From JAPLDA01 sp043787975 (GTDB lineage Bacteria > Bacteroidota > Bacteroidia > AKYH767-A > 2013-40CM-41-45), in the NCBI GenBank assembly GCA_043787975.1, contig JAYVUK010000001.1, forward strand, positions 67,029 through 131,028: a stretch of DNA of 64,000 bases, in the 5' to 3' direction. Position numbers and translations under genes: made by a program. Of the stretch, positions 50,299 to 59,638 are shown in pieces. Each line of letters opens with the position of its first letter. Within the stretch, counting starts at the first letter, position 1. The notes beneath the pieces were generated by a model, which was not told the DNA's origin, did not search any database, and saw only the letters and a program-made list of their open reading frames with translations.

Positions 50299-51867
50299 AT
50301 GACTGACGAATCATTATTAATTATACTTACGTCTATCGGTGGCCTCCTGGGTGGAGTTCTCATTGCATGGTTTGTAATCAGGAAAGTAGCCAAAGGAAAA
50401 GAAGGCGCAGCCATGTCTAAAGCCCAAAGCATTTTAAAGGAAGCCGAAGCTGAAGCGGAAGTACTCAAGAAAAATAAAATTCTTGAAGCCAAAGAAAAAT
50501 TTCTTCAGCTCAAAGGTGAGCACGAAAAGGTTATTATCGAAAAGGACAAGAATTTAGCAACTGCTGAAAACCGCATCAAGCAAAAGGAAGCTGCTGTTTC
50601 TCAAAAAATGGAGCAAACACAACGCAAGCAACAGGAGTATGAAACGATGCAACTCCATCTCCAGAATCAATTGCAGATTCTCGAAACAAAACAAGAAGAA
50701 GTTGCGAAGCATCACCAGCGCCAGGTAGAACAGCTTGAAAAAATCAGCGGACTCAGTGCTGAGCAAGCCAAGTTGCAGCTTACTGAAGCCTTAAAAGCAG
50801 AAGCAAAAACGGATGCGATGTCAACCATTAAAGACATCATGGAAGAAGCGAAGCTTACTGCAAGTAAGGAAGCCAAGCGCATTGTCATTCAAACCATTCA
50901 GCGTGTTGCTACGGAACATGCCATTGAAAATGCTGTCACTGTTTTCAACATCGAGAACGATGAAGTAAAAGGACGAATCATCGGTCGTGAAGGCCGTAAC
51001 ATCCGTGCACTTGAAGCTGCCACCGGTGTAGAAATTATTGTAGACGACACTCCCGAATCCATCATCCTTTCCTGTTTCGATCCTGTGCGCAGAGAGCTCG
51101 CGCGACTTGCTTTGCATCAGCTGGTGAGTGACGGCCGTATTCATCCGGCACGTATCGAAGAAATAGTTGCAAAGGTAAAGCGTCAATTGGAAGATGAGAT
51201 TGTGGAAGTAGGAAAGCGTACTACGATTGATCTCGGCATTCACGGTCTTGCTCCTGAATTAATCCGCATGATCGGTAGAATGAAATACCGTTCTTCTTAC
51301 GGACAAAATTTATTACAGCATTCGCGCGAAGTTGCCAACCTCTGCGCCATCATGGCGTCGGAGCTTGGATTGAACCAGAAGCTGGCGAAACGAGCAGGAT
51401 TACTCCACGACATTGGAAAAGTTCCTGATGATGAACCGGAATTGCCACATGCAATCCTGGGGATGAAGCTTGCGGAAAAATTTAAAGAGAATGCAGAAGT
51501 ATGCAACGCGATTGGCGCCCATCACGATGAGATTGAAATGAACAGCATCATCTCACCGATCGTACAGGTTTGTGATGCGATTTCAGGTGCGCGCCCTGGA
51601 GCGAGAAGGGAAGTGGTTGCATCGTATATCAAACGGTTGAAAGACATGGAAGCGATGGCGCTTTCCTATCCCGGAGTAGAAAAAACATTTGCCATCCAGG
51701 CGGGACGTGAGTTGCGTGTGATTGTTCAGAGTGAAAAAATAACAGACAAGCAGGCGGAAGTTCTCTCCTTTGACATTGCCACCAAAATTCAAACGGAGAT
51801 GACCTATCCCGGACAAGTGAAAGTGACGGTAATACGCGAGACACGAAGCGTGAATTATGCGAAGTGA
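50299..51867 (+). CDS. rny: ribonuclease Y
   Basis: Membrane-anchored endoribonuclease initiating mRNA decay. 522 residues: N-terminal membrane anchor (about 5-28, IILTSIGGLLGGVLIAWFVI), a long coiled coil (about 30-190), a KH domain (about 205-270; VKGRIIGREGRNIRALEAAT), and an HD domain (about 335-430) with RAGLLHDIGKVPDDE carrying the metal-binding His-Asp, and AHHDEIEMNS. All are intact and at the usual spacing. The ATG follows the terminator of the 6S RNA by 45 bases. Confidence 0.96.
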   Translation: MTDESLLIILTSIGGLLGGVLIAWFVIRKVAKGKEGAAMSKAQSILKEAEAEAEVLKKNKILEAKEKFLQLKGEHEKVIIEKDKNLATAENRIKQKEAAVSQKMEQTQRKQQEYETMQLHLQNQLQILETKQEEVAKHHQRQVEQLEKISGLSAEQAKLQLTEALKAEAKTDAMSTIKDIMEEAKLTASKEAKRIVIQTIQRVATEHAIENAVTVFNIENDEVKGRIIGREGRNIRALEAATGVEIIVDDTPESIILSCFDPVRRELARLALHQLVSDGRIHPARIEEIVAKVKRQLEDEIVEVGKRTTIDLGIHGLAPELIRMIGRMKYRSSYGQNLLQHSREVANLCAIMASELGLNQKLAKRAGLLHDIGKVPDDEPELPHAILGMKLAEKFKENAEVCNAIGAHHDEIEMNSIISPIVQVCDAISGARPGARREVVASYIKRLKDMEAMALSYPGVEKTFAIQAGRELRVIVQSEKITDKQAEVLSFDIATKIQTEMTYPGQVKVTVIRETRSVNYAK

Positions 51868-51921
51868 GAATGTTCTTTCATTAACCCTTAATTAAAATTC
51901 TCCTATATATAGAGACGCTGA

Positions 51922-53169
51922 ATGATTTTTTCAAAGAATGTTTTGATGGTGATGACCGGGACAGTCTTTGGACAACTCATTCCTGTAATTGCTTCACCTT
52001 TTCTTGCAAGATTATACGGAGGTGAACAATTCGGGGTACTTGCCCTTTACATAACTATTTCATCCCTCTTTGTAATGGTTGCATGTGGCCGATATGAAGT
52101 GGCTATTGTTCTTCCTGCTGAAGACAGTAAAGCCCTGAACCTCGTCGGCCTGTCATTATTGATCACTATAGGAACAGCGACAGTTTCATTCCTGCTTATG
52201 TTTTTTTTAGGTACCGGCTTCTCATTTTTATTTAAAGAATCTTTGCTGAAATTTTATTTGTTGTTTGTGCCTGTATCCGTGATAGCCATGGGCGTCTACC
52301 AGACTTTTTATAACTGGGGATTACGGGCAAAAAAATTCCGGTCCTTGTCTACAAGCAGGATCATTCAAAGTGTATTTACCGTAGCTGCAAGCATTACATT
52401 CGCATATACAGGAACAGGATTAAATGGATTGATCCTTGGATTTATTGTCGGGCAAATTGCAGGAGCAATTTTTATTTCGATCTCTGTACTGCCTAACCAT
52501 CCGATCAACTGGAATTCTATCAACGCCTCCGAAATGAAGGATGCCGCCAGGCACTACAAAGATTTTCCAAGGGTAAACACAGCTCATGCGTTGTTAGACA
52601 GTTTTCAGAATTATGGAATTACTTTTTTGCTTTCTTTTTATTTTGGGAATGTAATTTTAGGATGGTATTCTTTTTCATATCGGATTTTGAGAGCGCCCCT
52701 GGCTTTTATCGGGGCAGCCTATGCACAGGTTCTTTACCCGGAAATGAGCGAAATGAAAAATAAAGGAATTGCTTTTCGGCCGGTGATAATTCAGACGCTG
52801 AAAAAAATTTCATTGATTGGCTTTCCAATCTTTCTTCTACTTGCTTTTTTTGCACCGGCCATATTCAGAATAGTTTTTGGGCAGCAATGGGAAGAAGCCG
52901 GAACCCTGGCTCAATGCATTTCTCCGTGGCTATTTGTCAATTTGATTTGCTCACCTGTTTCCCAGGTTCCCAATATCCTAAACAAACAAAAGAAAGCGTT
53001 CTTAATAAATCTTATTGGAGTTATCGCAGGCTTCACAGTTTTTCTTTCCGGTATTTACCTCCATGGTACGGTAGAAAAAACTTTTTTGTTTTTCTCTCTG
53101 ACCTCAGCCCTTTATCTTGCTTATTTTACTTTCTGGATTGTGAAAATTTCAGATTATAAAAAGAACTAA
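51922..53169 (+). CDS. oligosaccharide flippase (Wzx-like, MOP superfamily)
   Basis: 415 residues, about 12 membrane spans, first MIFSKNVLMVMTGTVFGQLI; conserved PVIASPFLARLYGGEQFGVL (start of the Polysacc_synt family) and later QNYGITFLLSFYFGNVILGW, then YSFSYRILRAPLAFIGAAYA. It probably flips undecaprenyl-linked repeat units across the inner membrane. First gene of the polysaccharide cluster. Its end overlaps the convergent polymerase gene by four bases. The bases TATATAGAGACGCTGA immediately before the ATG include half of the REP-type word seen at 34199. Confidence 0.85.
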   Translation: MIFSKNVLMVMTGTVFGQLIPVIASPFLARLYGGEQFGVLALYITISSLFVMVACGRYEVAIVLPAEDSKALNLVGLSLLITIGTATVSFLLMFFLGTGFSFLFKESLLKFYLLFVPVSVIAMGVYQTFYNWGLRAKKFRSLSTSRIIQSVFTVAASITFAYTGTGLNGLILGFIVGQIAGAIFISISVLPNHPINWNSINASEMKDAARHYKDFPRVNTAHALLDSFQNYGITFLLSFYFGNVILGWYSFSYRILRAPLAFIGAAYAQVLYPEMSEMKNKGIAFRPVIIQTLKKISLIGFPIFLLLAFFAPAIFRIVFGQQWEEAGTLAQCISPWLFVNLICSPVSQVPNILNKQKKAFLINLIGVIAGFTVFLSGIYLHGTVEKTFLFFSLTSALYLAYFTFWIVKISDYKKN

Positions 53170-54578
53170 GATTTTTTCTGACGTGAATTTGAAGGGAAAA
53201 AAAAATCTTTTTGCGATACCCAGAAAATTAAAACCGGAATTAGTATTCCTTCAAATAACAAGGTCTTATATCCTTCCGGTCCAGAACGAACAAGAATCGG
53301 GATAGAAGAAATAATTCCCGGAAGAGCCAAAACTTTCAGGCAAAGCATAAAGCTATTATATTGTTTTTTTGTCCGTGTGAAATTATTACTGATCCTTGAC
53401 AACAAATAACCAAGTAAAACTCCTCCGGCTACAATTCCGACGATCCCGAAATTCAGATACCAACCTGTTGCATGATTAATTGTAAATCCCTGCACCCCGG
53501 GATTATTTGCAATGACAATGTAATGGTGATAAATGTCCATCGGTCTGTCCGGCATAATAAACCTGGGGACCAGTGATGCAATCAGGTTTAAAAAACTGCT
53601 GCCATACGTGAGTGGGAGATGTCTGTGAATAGCACCATACATAGACATGTGACCGGAGAAGATCTCGTTGCTGAAAAAAATACTGGTAAATGCCTGTTTG
53701 CCTGAAAGTCCTGTTTTAGTTTCTTCAATAGGTGCATTTTCTGCCTTTATGCCAATGTAGTCGAGGATTGGAATTCCCCTGGTTAATTCGATAAGAAAAA
53801 CAGGAAGAACCAGGATAATGAAAATAATACAGAGATCCTTTACATTAACTTTCGTTCCGTTGATTACATATAATATAAGGCAAAACATTCCTGAAAAGAC
53901 AAGCTCATGCCGGCTACCAAGTATCAGTGAATAGAAAATAATAACAAGCATCAGCAATAAGTAATAGATAATTCCAAACCTGAGTTTTGTGCCTGACAAA
54001 AAAATGGCCCGGTCACTATTGAGATAAATTACCAAGCCGGAGAATGCAGTTAGCAATGAGCACCCTTTGAAGAGTTGATAAAGCGAATAGAAGCTTCCGT
54101 TATTATGGCTGATAAAAATATAGAGCGATTGATGCTGTTGAGCAGCATCCAGCATTTGACGGTAAATAAAAAGGAAGCTTAATATCAAACATACCGCAGA
54201 AACAAGAATTAGTTTCCGGTGGTGAATGACAATTTTATTTGAAGGAGGGATGATTTTTTTGTCTTTGTCAAGTAGAAACAGAATGATAACCTGAAAAGCA
54301 ACAATGAATAGCGCGAAATAAACAATACTTAACAGGTAGTCGTTGTTAAGTTCAATTGGAAAAAGCTTTTCAAAATAATCGTAATAATGAACCCCGATTT
54401 TTGAGGAGGCGTTATTATTCAGTTGATCGTACACAATAAACCATCCTCCAAAAATAGACCAGTAATACAAAAATAAAGTCGCAACCGGGAAGAGAATATT
54501 CGGTTTCTTTTTCCAAATTAAATATTGAAAAAATACAATTAGTAACGTAGAAAAAGAGAGGGTGAAATAGAACGTCAT
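53166..54578 (-). CDS. Wzy-like polysaccharide polymerase
   Basis: 470 residues, about 11-12 membrane spans. Seen: LPLTYGSSFLNLIASLVPRF, then NHATGWYLNFGIVGIVAGGV, the region that in O-antigen polymerases follows the large periplasmic loop. It resembles oligosaccharide repeat unit polymerases; the fold is recognised by topology rather than strict motifs. Translationally coupled to the upstream GT4 gene: the ATG shares its A with that gene's TAA. Probable role: joins repeat units in the periplasm, with the flippase and ligase of the same cluster. Confidence 0.78.
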   Translation of the reverse strand: MTFYFTLSFSTLLIVFFQYLIWKKKPNILFPVATLFLYYWSIFGGWFIVYDQLNNNASSKIGVHYYDYFEKLFPIELNNDYLLSIVYFALFIVAFQVIILFLLDKDKKIIPPSNKIVIHHRKLILVSAVCLILSFLFIYRQMLDAAQQHQSLYIFISHNNGSFYSLYQLFKGCSLLTAFSGLVIYLNSDRAIFLSGTKLRFGIIYYLLLMLVIIFYSLILGSRHELVFSGMFCLILYVINGTKVNVKDLCIIFIILVLPVFLIELTRGIPILDYIGIKAENAPIEETKTGLSGKQAFTSIFFSNEIFSGHMSMYGAIHRHLPLTYGSSFLNLIASLVPRFIMPDRPMDIYHHYIVIANNPGVQGFTINHATGWYLNFGIVGIVAGGVLLGYLLSRISNNFTRTKKQYNSFMLCLKVLALPGIISSIPILVRSGPEGYKTLLFEGILIPVLIFWVSQKDFFFPSNSRQKKS

Positions 54579-55546
54579 TATTTTCGAATAGTTCGTTTAT
54601 AAAGGTTCATAATTTCAGAACAGATTAAATGCTCTGTCAGGCCAAGTTTGATAAGCACTTCTCTGCCGTTTGATCGTTTATTGAGCCTTAATATTTCTTC
54701 AATTCCTTTTGCAAGTTGAAGTGAATCCTGCCTGGTTATCGCGTGAGGGGATGTCTGTACAATATTCTGCCTTACATCCCCGACGTCAACTGATACCACC
54801 GGAAGGTTGCAGCACATCGCTTCCTTTACAATGGTCGGGCTTCCTTCTGCATCACTGCATAATAATAAACAATCGCACGCACTAAGCAATGATACAATTT
54901 TTTCAGGAGTAATTTTCCCGTCTAAAACTACCAATCGGCTTGTTGGAATTTGTTTATTTACCAATGTCGCTGTTGCTTCAGCAATGTCGCGTCTTTTTAC
55001 CGGGGCGCCACTGTCATTAAACAAAATAATTTTTTCATCATCCGCAATTCCCGACTCTTTTCTGGCTTGGTGATAATCGGAGGGAGTGAAAAATGTTTCA
55101 TCAACACCCATCGGTAATACAACGGTTTTCCTTTTTCTCCACCACAGTTTTTGTTTTAATTTTTCGCTGACACAAATAATCGCTGTGGCGCGCAATGCAG
55201 AAAGTTGCGACAGAAGTTTATTGAACACTTCTTTCAAGAAATTTTCTGATTTCAAAAAATTCAGATCGCTTCCATGATAGGTAATGATCAATGGCTTCAT
55301 GTTACTGAAAGCGGCGAAAAATGATGTCATGGTTCCGTAATGACAATGGATCAGGTCAGGCTCAAAGGATTTTATTTTCTTTCTGAACCGAAAAAAATCC
55401 GAAGCCAATTCAAAAATTTGAGTGCGTGATTTCAAAAAAAATATTTCCTGTTGAATTCCCAACGACGCGAGAAAATTTACCTGTCGTTTTGCAAATATCA
55501 TTGAATTACCATCTTCATTTCCCGGAATAACAAACAAGACCTTCAT
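54578..55546 (-). CDS. GT4 glycosyltransferase
   Basis: 322 residues. MKVLFVIPGNEDGNSMIFAK start, DLIHCHYGTMTSFFA, LIITYHGSDLNFLKS, then VVLPMGVDETFF and the C-terminal half with CDCLLLCSDAEGSPTIVKEA, the GT4 (GT-B fold) nucleotide-sugar Glu motif, and LPVVSVDVGDVRQNI. Cytoplasmic or membrane-associated transferase adding one sugar to the lipid-linked unit. Donor not known. Upstream of the polymerase, same strand, overlapping by one base. Confidence 0.88.
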   Translation of the reverse strand: MKVLFVIPGNEDGNSMIFAKRQVNFLASLGIQQEIFFLKSRTQIFELASDFFRFRKKIKSFEPDLIHCHYGTMTSFFAAFSNMKPLIITYHGSDLNFLKSENFLKEVFNKLLSQLSALRATAIICVSEKLKQKLWWRKRKTVVLPMGVDETFFTPSDYHQARKESGIADDEKIILFNDSGAPVKRRDIAEATATLVNKQIPTSRLVVLDGKITPEKIVSLLSACDCLLLCSDAEGSPTIVKEAMCCNLPVVSVDVGDVRQNIVQTSPHAITRQDSLQLAKGIEEILRLNKRSNGREVLIKLGLTEHLICSEIMNLYKRTIRK

Positions 55547-55590
55547 GAGAATAAGAGTTTTACAACAGGTGTGTCAGAAATGTTATTTCT

Positions 55591-55598
55591 TACATTTG
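55591..55598 (+). promoter_or_regulatory. -7 element TACATTTG upstream of the 55697 GT4 gene
   Basis: Exact TAnnTTTG in the divergent gap, 98 bases before the ATG. No well-placed TTG upstream. Confidence 0.4.
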
Positions 55599-55696
55599 CT
55601 GCAATATTAAAAATAACCACCTTATATTCGAAAATAAATGTTCAGATCGGTAATTTTTTTTAATGCTGACAGTTTGTTTTTAATGCAGTTTTCGAA

Positions 55697-56908
55697 ATGA
55701 GAATATTGATTCTTACCCAATATTTTCCTCCTGAAACAGGAGCACCGCAAAATCGTCTTTCAGGTTTGGCAAAGGAGTTAAAGAAAAATGGTGTGGAAGT
55801 AGTTGTGCTGACAGCAATGCCCAATTACCCGGAAATGAAAATCCAGGATAAGTACAAAGGCAAACTATTTTTTAAGGAAACCAGGGATGAAACAGATGTC
55901 TACAGAGGCTGGATTTTCGTCTCGCAAAAAAGATCGGTGTTCATACGCTTACTGAATTACTTTTCATTTGTGGTGACATCAATTTTCGTTTCATGTCGAA
56001 TAAAGGGAAACTTTGACTATGTTTTTTGCGAATCACCTCCCTTGTTTCTGGGCATCAGCGGATGGTTAATCAGCAAATGGAAGAGCGCAAAATTTATTTT
56101 CAATGTTTCGGATCTGTGGCCTGAGAGCGCTGAAAAACTTGGCATCATCAGCAATAAGTCTTTCCTCAGGTTAGCAACCAAATTAGAAGAATTTTTTTAC
56201 AAGAAAGCTGTATTAATTACAGGACAAACACAAGGAATTGTAGAGAATATCAGGAGCCGGTTTCCTGCTAAAAATGTTCATTGGCTTCCCAATGGAATTG
56301 ACAAAGATCAATTCCTGAATCCTGGGATCAAATCTGTTCGTACAGAGCTGGGATACGCTGACAAAGATTTTATTTTGGTTTATGCCGGGATTTTCGGTCA
56401 TGCCCAGGGATTGGAAGTAATTTTAAATGCTGCGGGAAGACTAAAGGACTATTCCGAAATCAAATTTTTGCTTGTTGGAGATGGACCTGAAAAGAATTCT
56501 CTCTTGCTGAAAAAGGAAACGCAGAATTGTTCGAATGTTCAATTTCATCCGTCTGTTTCAAAGGAAAAAATTCTGAACATTATTTATTCAAGCGACGCCT
56601 CGGTTATTCCATTGAAAAAATTAGATCTTTTTAAAGGAGCAATTCCATCAAAAATTTTTGAAAATTTAATTTTGAAGAAACCAATTATTCTCGGTGTTGA
56701 CGGAGAGGCGAGGGAATTATTTATTGAAAAAGGAAAGTGTGGAATTTATTTTACTCCGGAGGACGATCAATCGCTTGCTGATGCGGTTTTGCAGTTGTAC
56801 AATTCCGCGGACATGCAAAGCAGGTTAGGTGAGAACGGAAAGCATTTTGTGTTGGAAAATTTCACACGGGATAAGATTACAAAAGTATTTTTGGAAAATC
56901 TCAACTAA
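55697..56908 (+). CDS. GT4 glycosyltransferase (WbuB-like)
   Basis: 403 residues. LTQYFPPETGAPQNRLSGLA, VVVLTAMPNYPEM, DYVFCESPPLFLGISGW, VSDLWPESAEKLG: N-terminal features of the WbuB/FcL-type group, often L-fucosamine or N-acetyl-sugar transferases. C-terminal half: LLVGDGPEKNSL, SDASVIPLKKLDLFKGAIPS and KIFENLILKKPIIL with the GT-B donor site. Cytoplasmic side of the inner membrane. It precedes wecB, whose UDP-ManNAc-type product could serve the cluster. ATG start. Confidence 0.88.
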   Translation: MRILILTQYFPPETGAPQNRLSGLAKELKKNGVEVVVLTAMPNYPEMKIQDKYKGKLFFKETRDETDVYRGWIFVSQKRSVFIRLLNYFSFVVTSIFVSCRIKGNFDYVFCESPPLFLGISGWLISKWKSAKFIFNVSDLWPESAEKLGIISNKSFLRLATKLEEFFYKKAVLITGQTQGIVENIRSRFPAKNVHWLPNGIDKDQFLNPGIKSVRTELGYADKDFILVYAGIFGHAQGLEVILNAAGRLKDYSEIKFLLVGDGPEKNSLLLKKETQNCSNVQFHPSVSKEKILNIIYSSDASVIPLKKLDLFKGAIPSKIFENLILKKPIILGVDGEARELFIEKGKCGIYFTPEDDQSLADAVLQLYNSADMQSRLGENGKHFVLENFTRDKITKVFLENLN

Positions 56909-56919
56909 CCAAATTGCAC

Positions 56920-56949
56920 TTTGGTTCGTCAAAAACATTCGCATCTTTG
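56920..56949 (+). promoter_or_regulatory. near-consensus promoter before wecB
   Basis: TTTG at 56920-56923, 18-base spacer, CATCTTTG at 56942-56949 (one mismatch to TAnnTTTG), 26 bases before the wecB ATG. Confidence 0.45.
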
Positions 56950-56975
56950 CGCTTCAATCTGTTACCTGTTTCCGT

Positions 56976-58037
56976 ATGAAGATTCTTACCATCATCGGTG
57001 CCCGACCTCAATTTATCAAGGCTGCCGTTGTAAGCCGCGAGTTGAAGAAAGATAAGCGTTTTGCAGAAATACTTGTCCACACAGGGCAACATTATGATGC
57101 AAACATGTCGGAGGTTTTTTTTAACGAACTCGATATTCCCGAACCACAATACAACCTGGAGATTAATGATATGCCGAATGCTGTGATGACAGCCCGCATG
57201 ATTGAAAAGATTCATGAAGTCATTCAAAAGGAATTACCTGATCGTGTATTGGTTTACGGGGATACGAATTCAACGCTTGCTGGTGCAATTGCTGCGAAGC
57301 AAAATCACATTTCGCTTGCGCATGTTGAAGCGGGCCTGCGAAGCTTTAACATGAAAATGCCTGAAGAATTTAACCGCATTCTGACAGACCGGATTTCCGA
57401 TTTACTTTTTTGTCCTTCGGACGTTGCTTTGCAAAATCTCCGGAATGAAGGGTTTGATAATTTTAAATGCAGCCGGTTTTTGAGCGGAGATGTGATGTAT
57501 GATGCTTCGTTGTTTTATAGCGAGCAGTCTGACAAGAAATCAGGTATTCTGAAAACGATAAACAAAAAGGAGTTCGTCCTAGTTACGCTGCACCGCGCTG
57601 AAAATGTGGATGACATTTCAACGCTCACTGCATTTTGTGAAACGTTGAATGAAATTAACAAGCAGGTTTCAGTGGTGCTTCCGGTTCATCCAAGGACCAA
57701 GAAGAAAATGTCTGAAGCAGGATTGAAGTTTGCGTTTGAAACGATAGATCCTGTTGGATACCTTGACATGGTTCAATTGTTAAAGAACTGCAGTTTAGTG
57801 ATGACAGATAGTGGTGGATTGCAAAAGGAAGCATTCTTTTTCAAGAAACATTGCATAACGCTGCGCAACCAAACGGAATGGACAGAATTAGTTGAACATG
57901 GATTTAATGTGTTAGCAGGTAGCAACAAGGAAAAAATTCTGAAAGAATTTTCTACCATGATGAACAAAAAATCTGATTTCGATATTAAACTATATGGAGA
58001 TGGAACTGCAGGGGCGCAAATTGTTAAGCAGTTATAA
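56976..58037 (+). CDS. wecB: WecB, UDP-N-acetylglucosamine 2-epimerase (non-hydrolysing)
   Basis: 353 residues from ATG 56976, where MKILTIIGARPQFIKAAVVS, the family start, begins; the longer frame overlaps the GT4 gene. Converts UDP-GlcNAc to UDP-ManNAc. Seen: ILVHTGQHYDANMSEVFF, VLVYGDTNSTLAGAIAAKQN, LAHVEAGLRSFNMKMPEEFN, VLVTLHRAENVDD and LVMTDSGGLQKEAFFFKKHC, all signature segments of the epimerase. Cytoplasmic. ManNAc is a likely sugar of the polysaccharide made by this cluster. Confidence 0.93.
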   Translation: MKILTIIGARPQFIKAAVVSRELKKDKRFAEILVHTGQHYDANMSEVFFNELDIPEPQYNLEINDMPNAVMTARMIEKIHEVIQKELPDRVLVYGDTNSTLAGAIAAKQNHISLAHVEAGLRSFNMKMPEEFNRILTDRISDLLFCPSDVALQNLRNEGFDNFKCSRFLSGDVMYDASLFYSEQSDKKSGILKTINKKEFVLVTLHRAENVDDISTLTAFCETLNEINKQVSVVLPVHPRTKKKMSEAGLKFAFETIDPVGYLDMVQLLKNCSLVMTDSGGLQKEAFFFKKHCITLRNQTEWTELVEHGFNVLAGSNKEKILKEFSTMMNKKSDFDIKLYGDGTAGAQIVKQL

Positions 58038-58096
58038 ATCGCATTACTTGAGAAATAATTTTAAATGTCAAAAGTATTTTTTAGCGGCAACGAATA

Positions 58097-59374
58097 ATGA
58101 AATCAGTTAGTTCAGATATTTCCACGCCGGAATTCAGATCCCGTAAGTTGATTGATATTTTATTGGGTGCTTCCGTATTTTTTATTCCCATGCTGCCTTT
58201 TGTTACTTCCATTCTCTGGGGAGTGATTTGTATTTATTGGATTTTTGCAAATGGATTCTCAAAGGAAAGTTACCTGTTGCTTAAAAAAACTCCGATCATT
58301 ATATTTATCTTTTTTTATCTCTATCATGTTATTGGAATGTTTTGGACAACCGATTGGGAGGTAGGTTTAAGGGATCTGACGATTAAGATTCCAATGATTC
58401 TTTTCCCTTTATTTTTTTGTGTGTATAGGATTGGCAATAGAACAATACGCTTTATTAAAACCGGGCTGATCACCGGATGCATCATCGCCAGCTTAATTTG
58501 TTTTGTCAATTCCTGCATCAAATATTCTCATACGCATGATTATGCCATGTTCTTTTATACCTATTACTCCTTCCTGTTGCATCCCGGATATTTTGCAATG
58601 ACATTAAATCTGGCTGTCCTATTGACTTTGAATATGTATTTTTTTAGTGAGGAAATAACCTGGATGAAGAGCAAAATTATTTTTTCAATCGTATCCATTT
58701 ATTTTTTACTCGTGATCATTATTCTCTCATCTAAGATGGCGTTGATAACGACCGTCATTACGGTTCCGATCTACCTTATCCTTGAAGCACAAAAAAGAAA
58801 TAAAGTAAAAAGTATATTGAAACTGATATTTATTTCGATGGTAGTTTCTGTATTTATTTTTATCGGATATTTAAAAGTGTTCGATCGGTTTTCGCAAGTA
58901 ACAAATGCGATTGAAGCGTACTCAAATGAAAATATTCCCCGCACAGATGAGTACTACAACAGTTCCACATTGCGAATTGAACAATGGAAGGACGGCTATG
59001 AAGTATTCAAAGAGAACTGGCTGTTCGGAGTTGGTACGGGGGATATTGATACTGAGATGATGAAAAAATACAAAGCCGAAGGGTTCGAGTATGAAATCAC
59101 GCACTTTGAACTCCCGTCCAGCCAGTTCCTGCAAACCGCTATCATTCTTGGCATCATCGGGCTTGCTCTTCTCCTGGTATCATTGTTTCTTCCGCTTTTC
59201 CTAGCGTTAAAGCGCAAACACTATCTGTATGCCGGAGTATTGCTTATCTTTATTTTAAATTCAGTTACAGGAACAATTTTCAGTGCAACAGGTGTGCTGG
59301 TGTACGGTTTTTTCAATTCTTTTTTTTATATTTTGTCTCGTGATAAAGAAATGGCAGTTGGACTCGGAACATGA
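58097..59374 (+). CDS. O-antigen ligase family membrane protein
   Basis: 425 residues, about ten membrane spans. N-terminal STPEFRSRKLIDILLGASVF, then IFANGFSKESYL; the large periplasmic loop (about 260-345) contains TLRIEQWKDGYEVFKENWLF and VGTGDIDTEMMKK, the Wzy_C/O-antigen ligase pattern, and HFELPSSQFLQTAIILGIIG. Either the ligase that moves the polymer onto lipid A core or a second polymerase; the partner polymerase at 53166 favours ligase. ATG start 59 bases after wecB. Confidence 0.82.
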   Translation: MKSVSSDISTPEFRSRKLIDILLGASVFFIPMLPFVTSILWGVICIYWIFANGFSKESYLLLKKTPIIIFIFFYLYHVIGMFWTTDWEVGLRDLTIKIPMILFPLFFCVYRIGNRTIRFIKTGLITGCIIASLICFVNSCIKYSHTHDYAMFFYTYYSFLLHPGYFAMTLNLAVLLTLNMYFFSEEITWMKSKIIFSIVSIYFLLVIIILSSKMALITTVITVPIYLILEAQKRNKVKSILKLIFISMVVSVFIFIGYLKVFDRFSQVTNAIEAYSNENIPRTDEYYNSSTLRIEQWKDGYEVFKENWLFGVGTGDIDTEMMKKYKAEGFEYEITHFELPSSQFLQTAIILGIIGLALLLVSLFLPLFLALKRKHYLYAGVLLIFILNSVTGTIFSATGVLVYGFFNSFFYILSRDKEMAVGLGT

Positions 59375-59400
59375 TTTTTTTAGTAGTAGGTTAGTTTGAA

Positions 59401-59540
59401 AAAAGGTTCCTCGCTTCGCTCGGAATGACCCATTGCTTTGGTGGGCAACTGGCGGGCTTAAGCCCGCCATAACACGAATGGTTTGTGTTGTCATTCCGAT
59501 CCCGATTTTTATCGGGAGAGGAATCTCAATAATTTAATTG
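59401..59540. repeat. dispersed composite repeat (GGAATGAC family)
   Basis: GGTTCCTCGCTTCGCTCGGA plus ATGAC, then TGGCGGGCTTAAGCCCGCCA (59449-59468, perfect 20-base palindrome), GTCATTCCGATCCCGATTTT with TATCGGGA hairpin (59499-59516), GAGGAATCTCAATAATTT. The outer words are inverted relative to each other. The last word reappears in reverse at 63890-63950. It fills the 264-base gap ahead of the aminotransferase. Confidence 0.85.
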
Positions 59541-59638
59541 ACCCAGTACCATTTTTTTTCGCATTCTTTGCAGTATTCTTTTCTTTGCAGATAAATCAGC
59601 TGACCAGTACTAGCAATGCTCACTTAAGTTCCTGAAAT

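Noticed and set aside
56829..56975. Upstream extension of wecB
   Set aside because: It overlaps the GT4 gene and the family sequence begins at the ATG at 56976.
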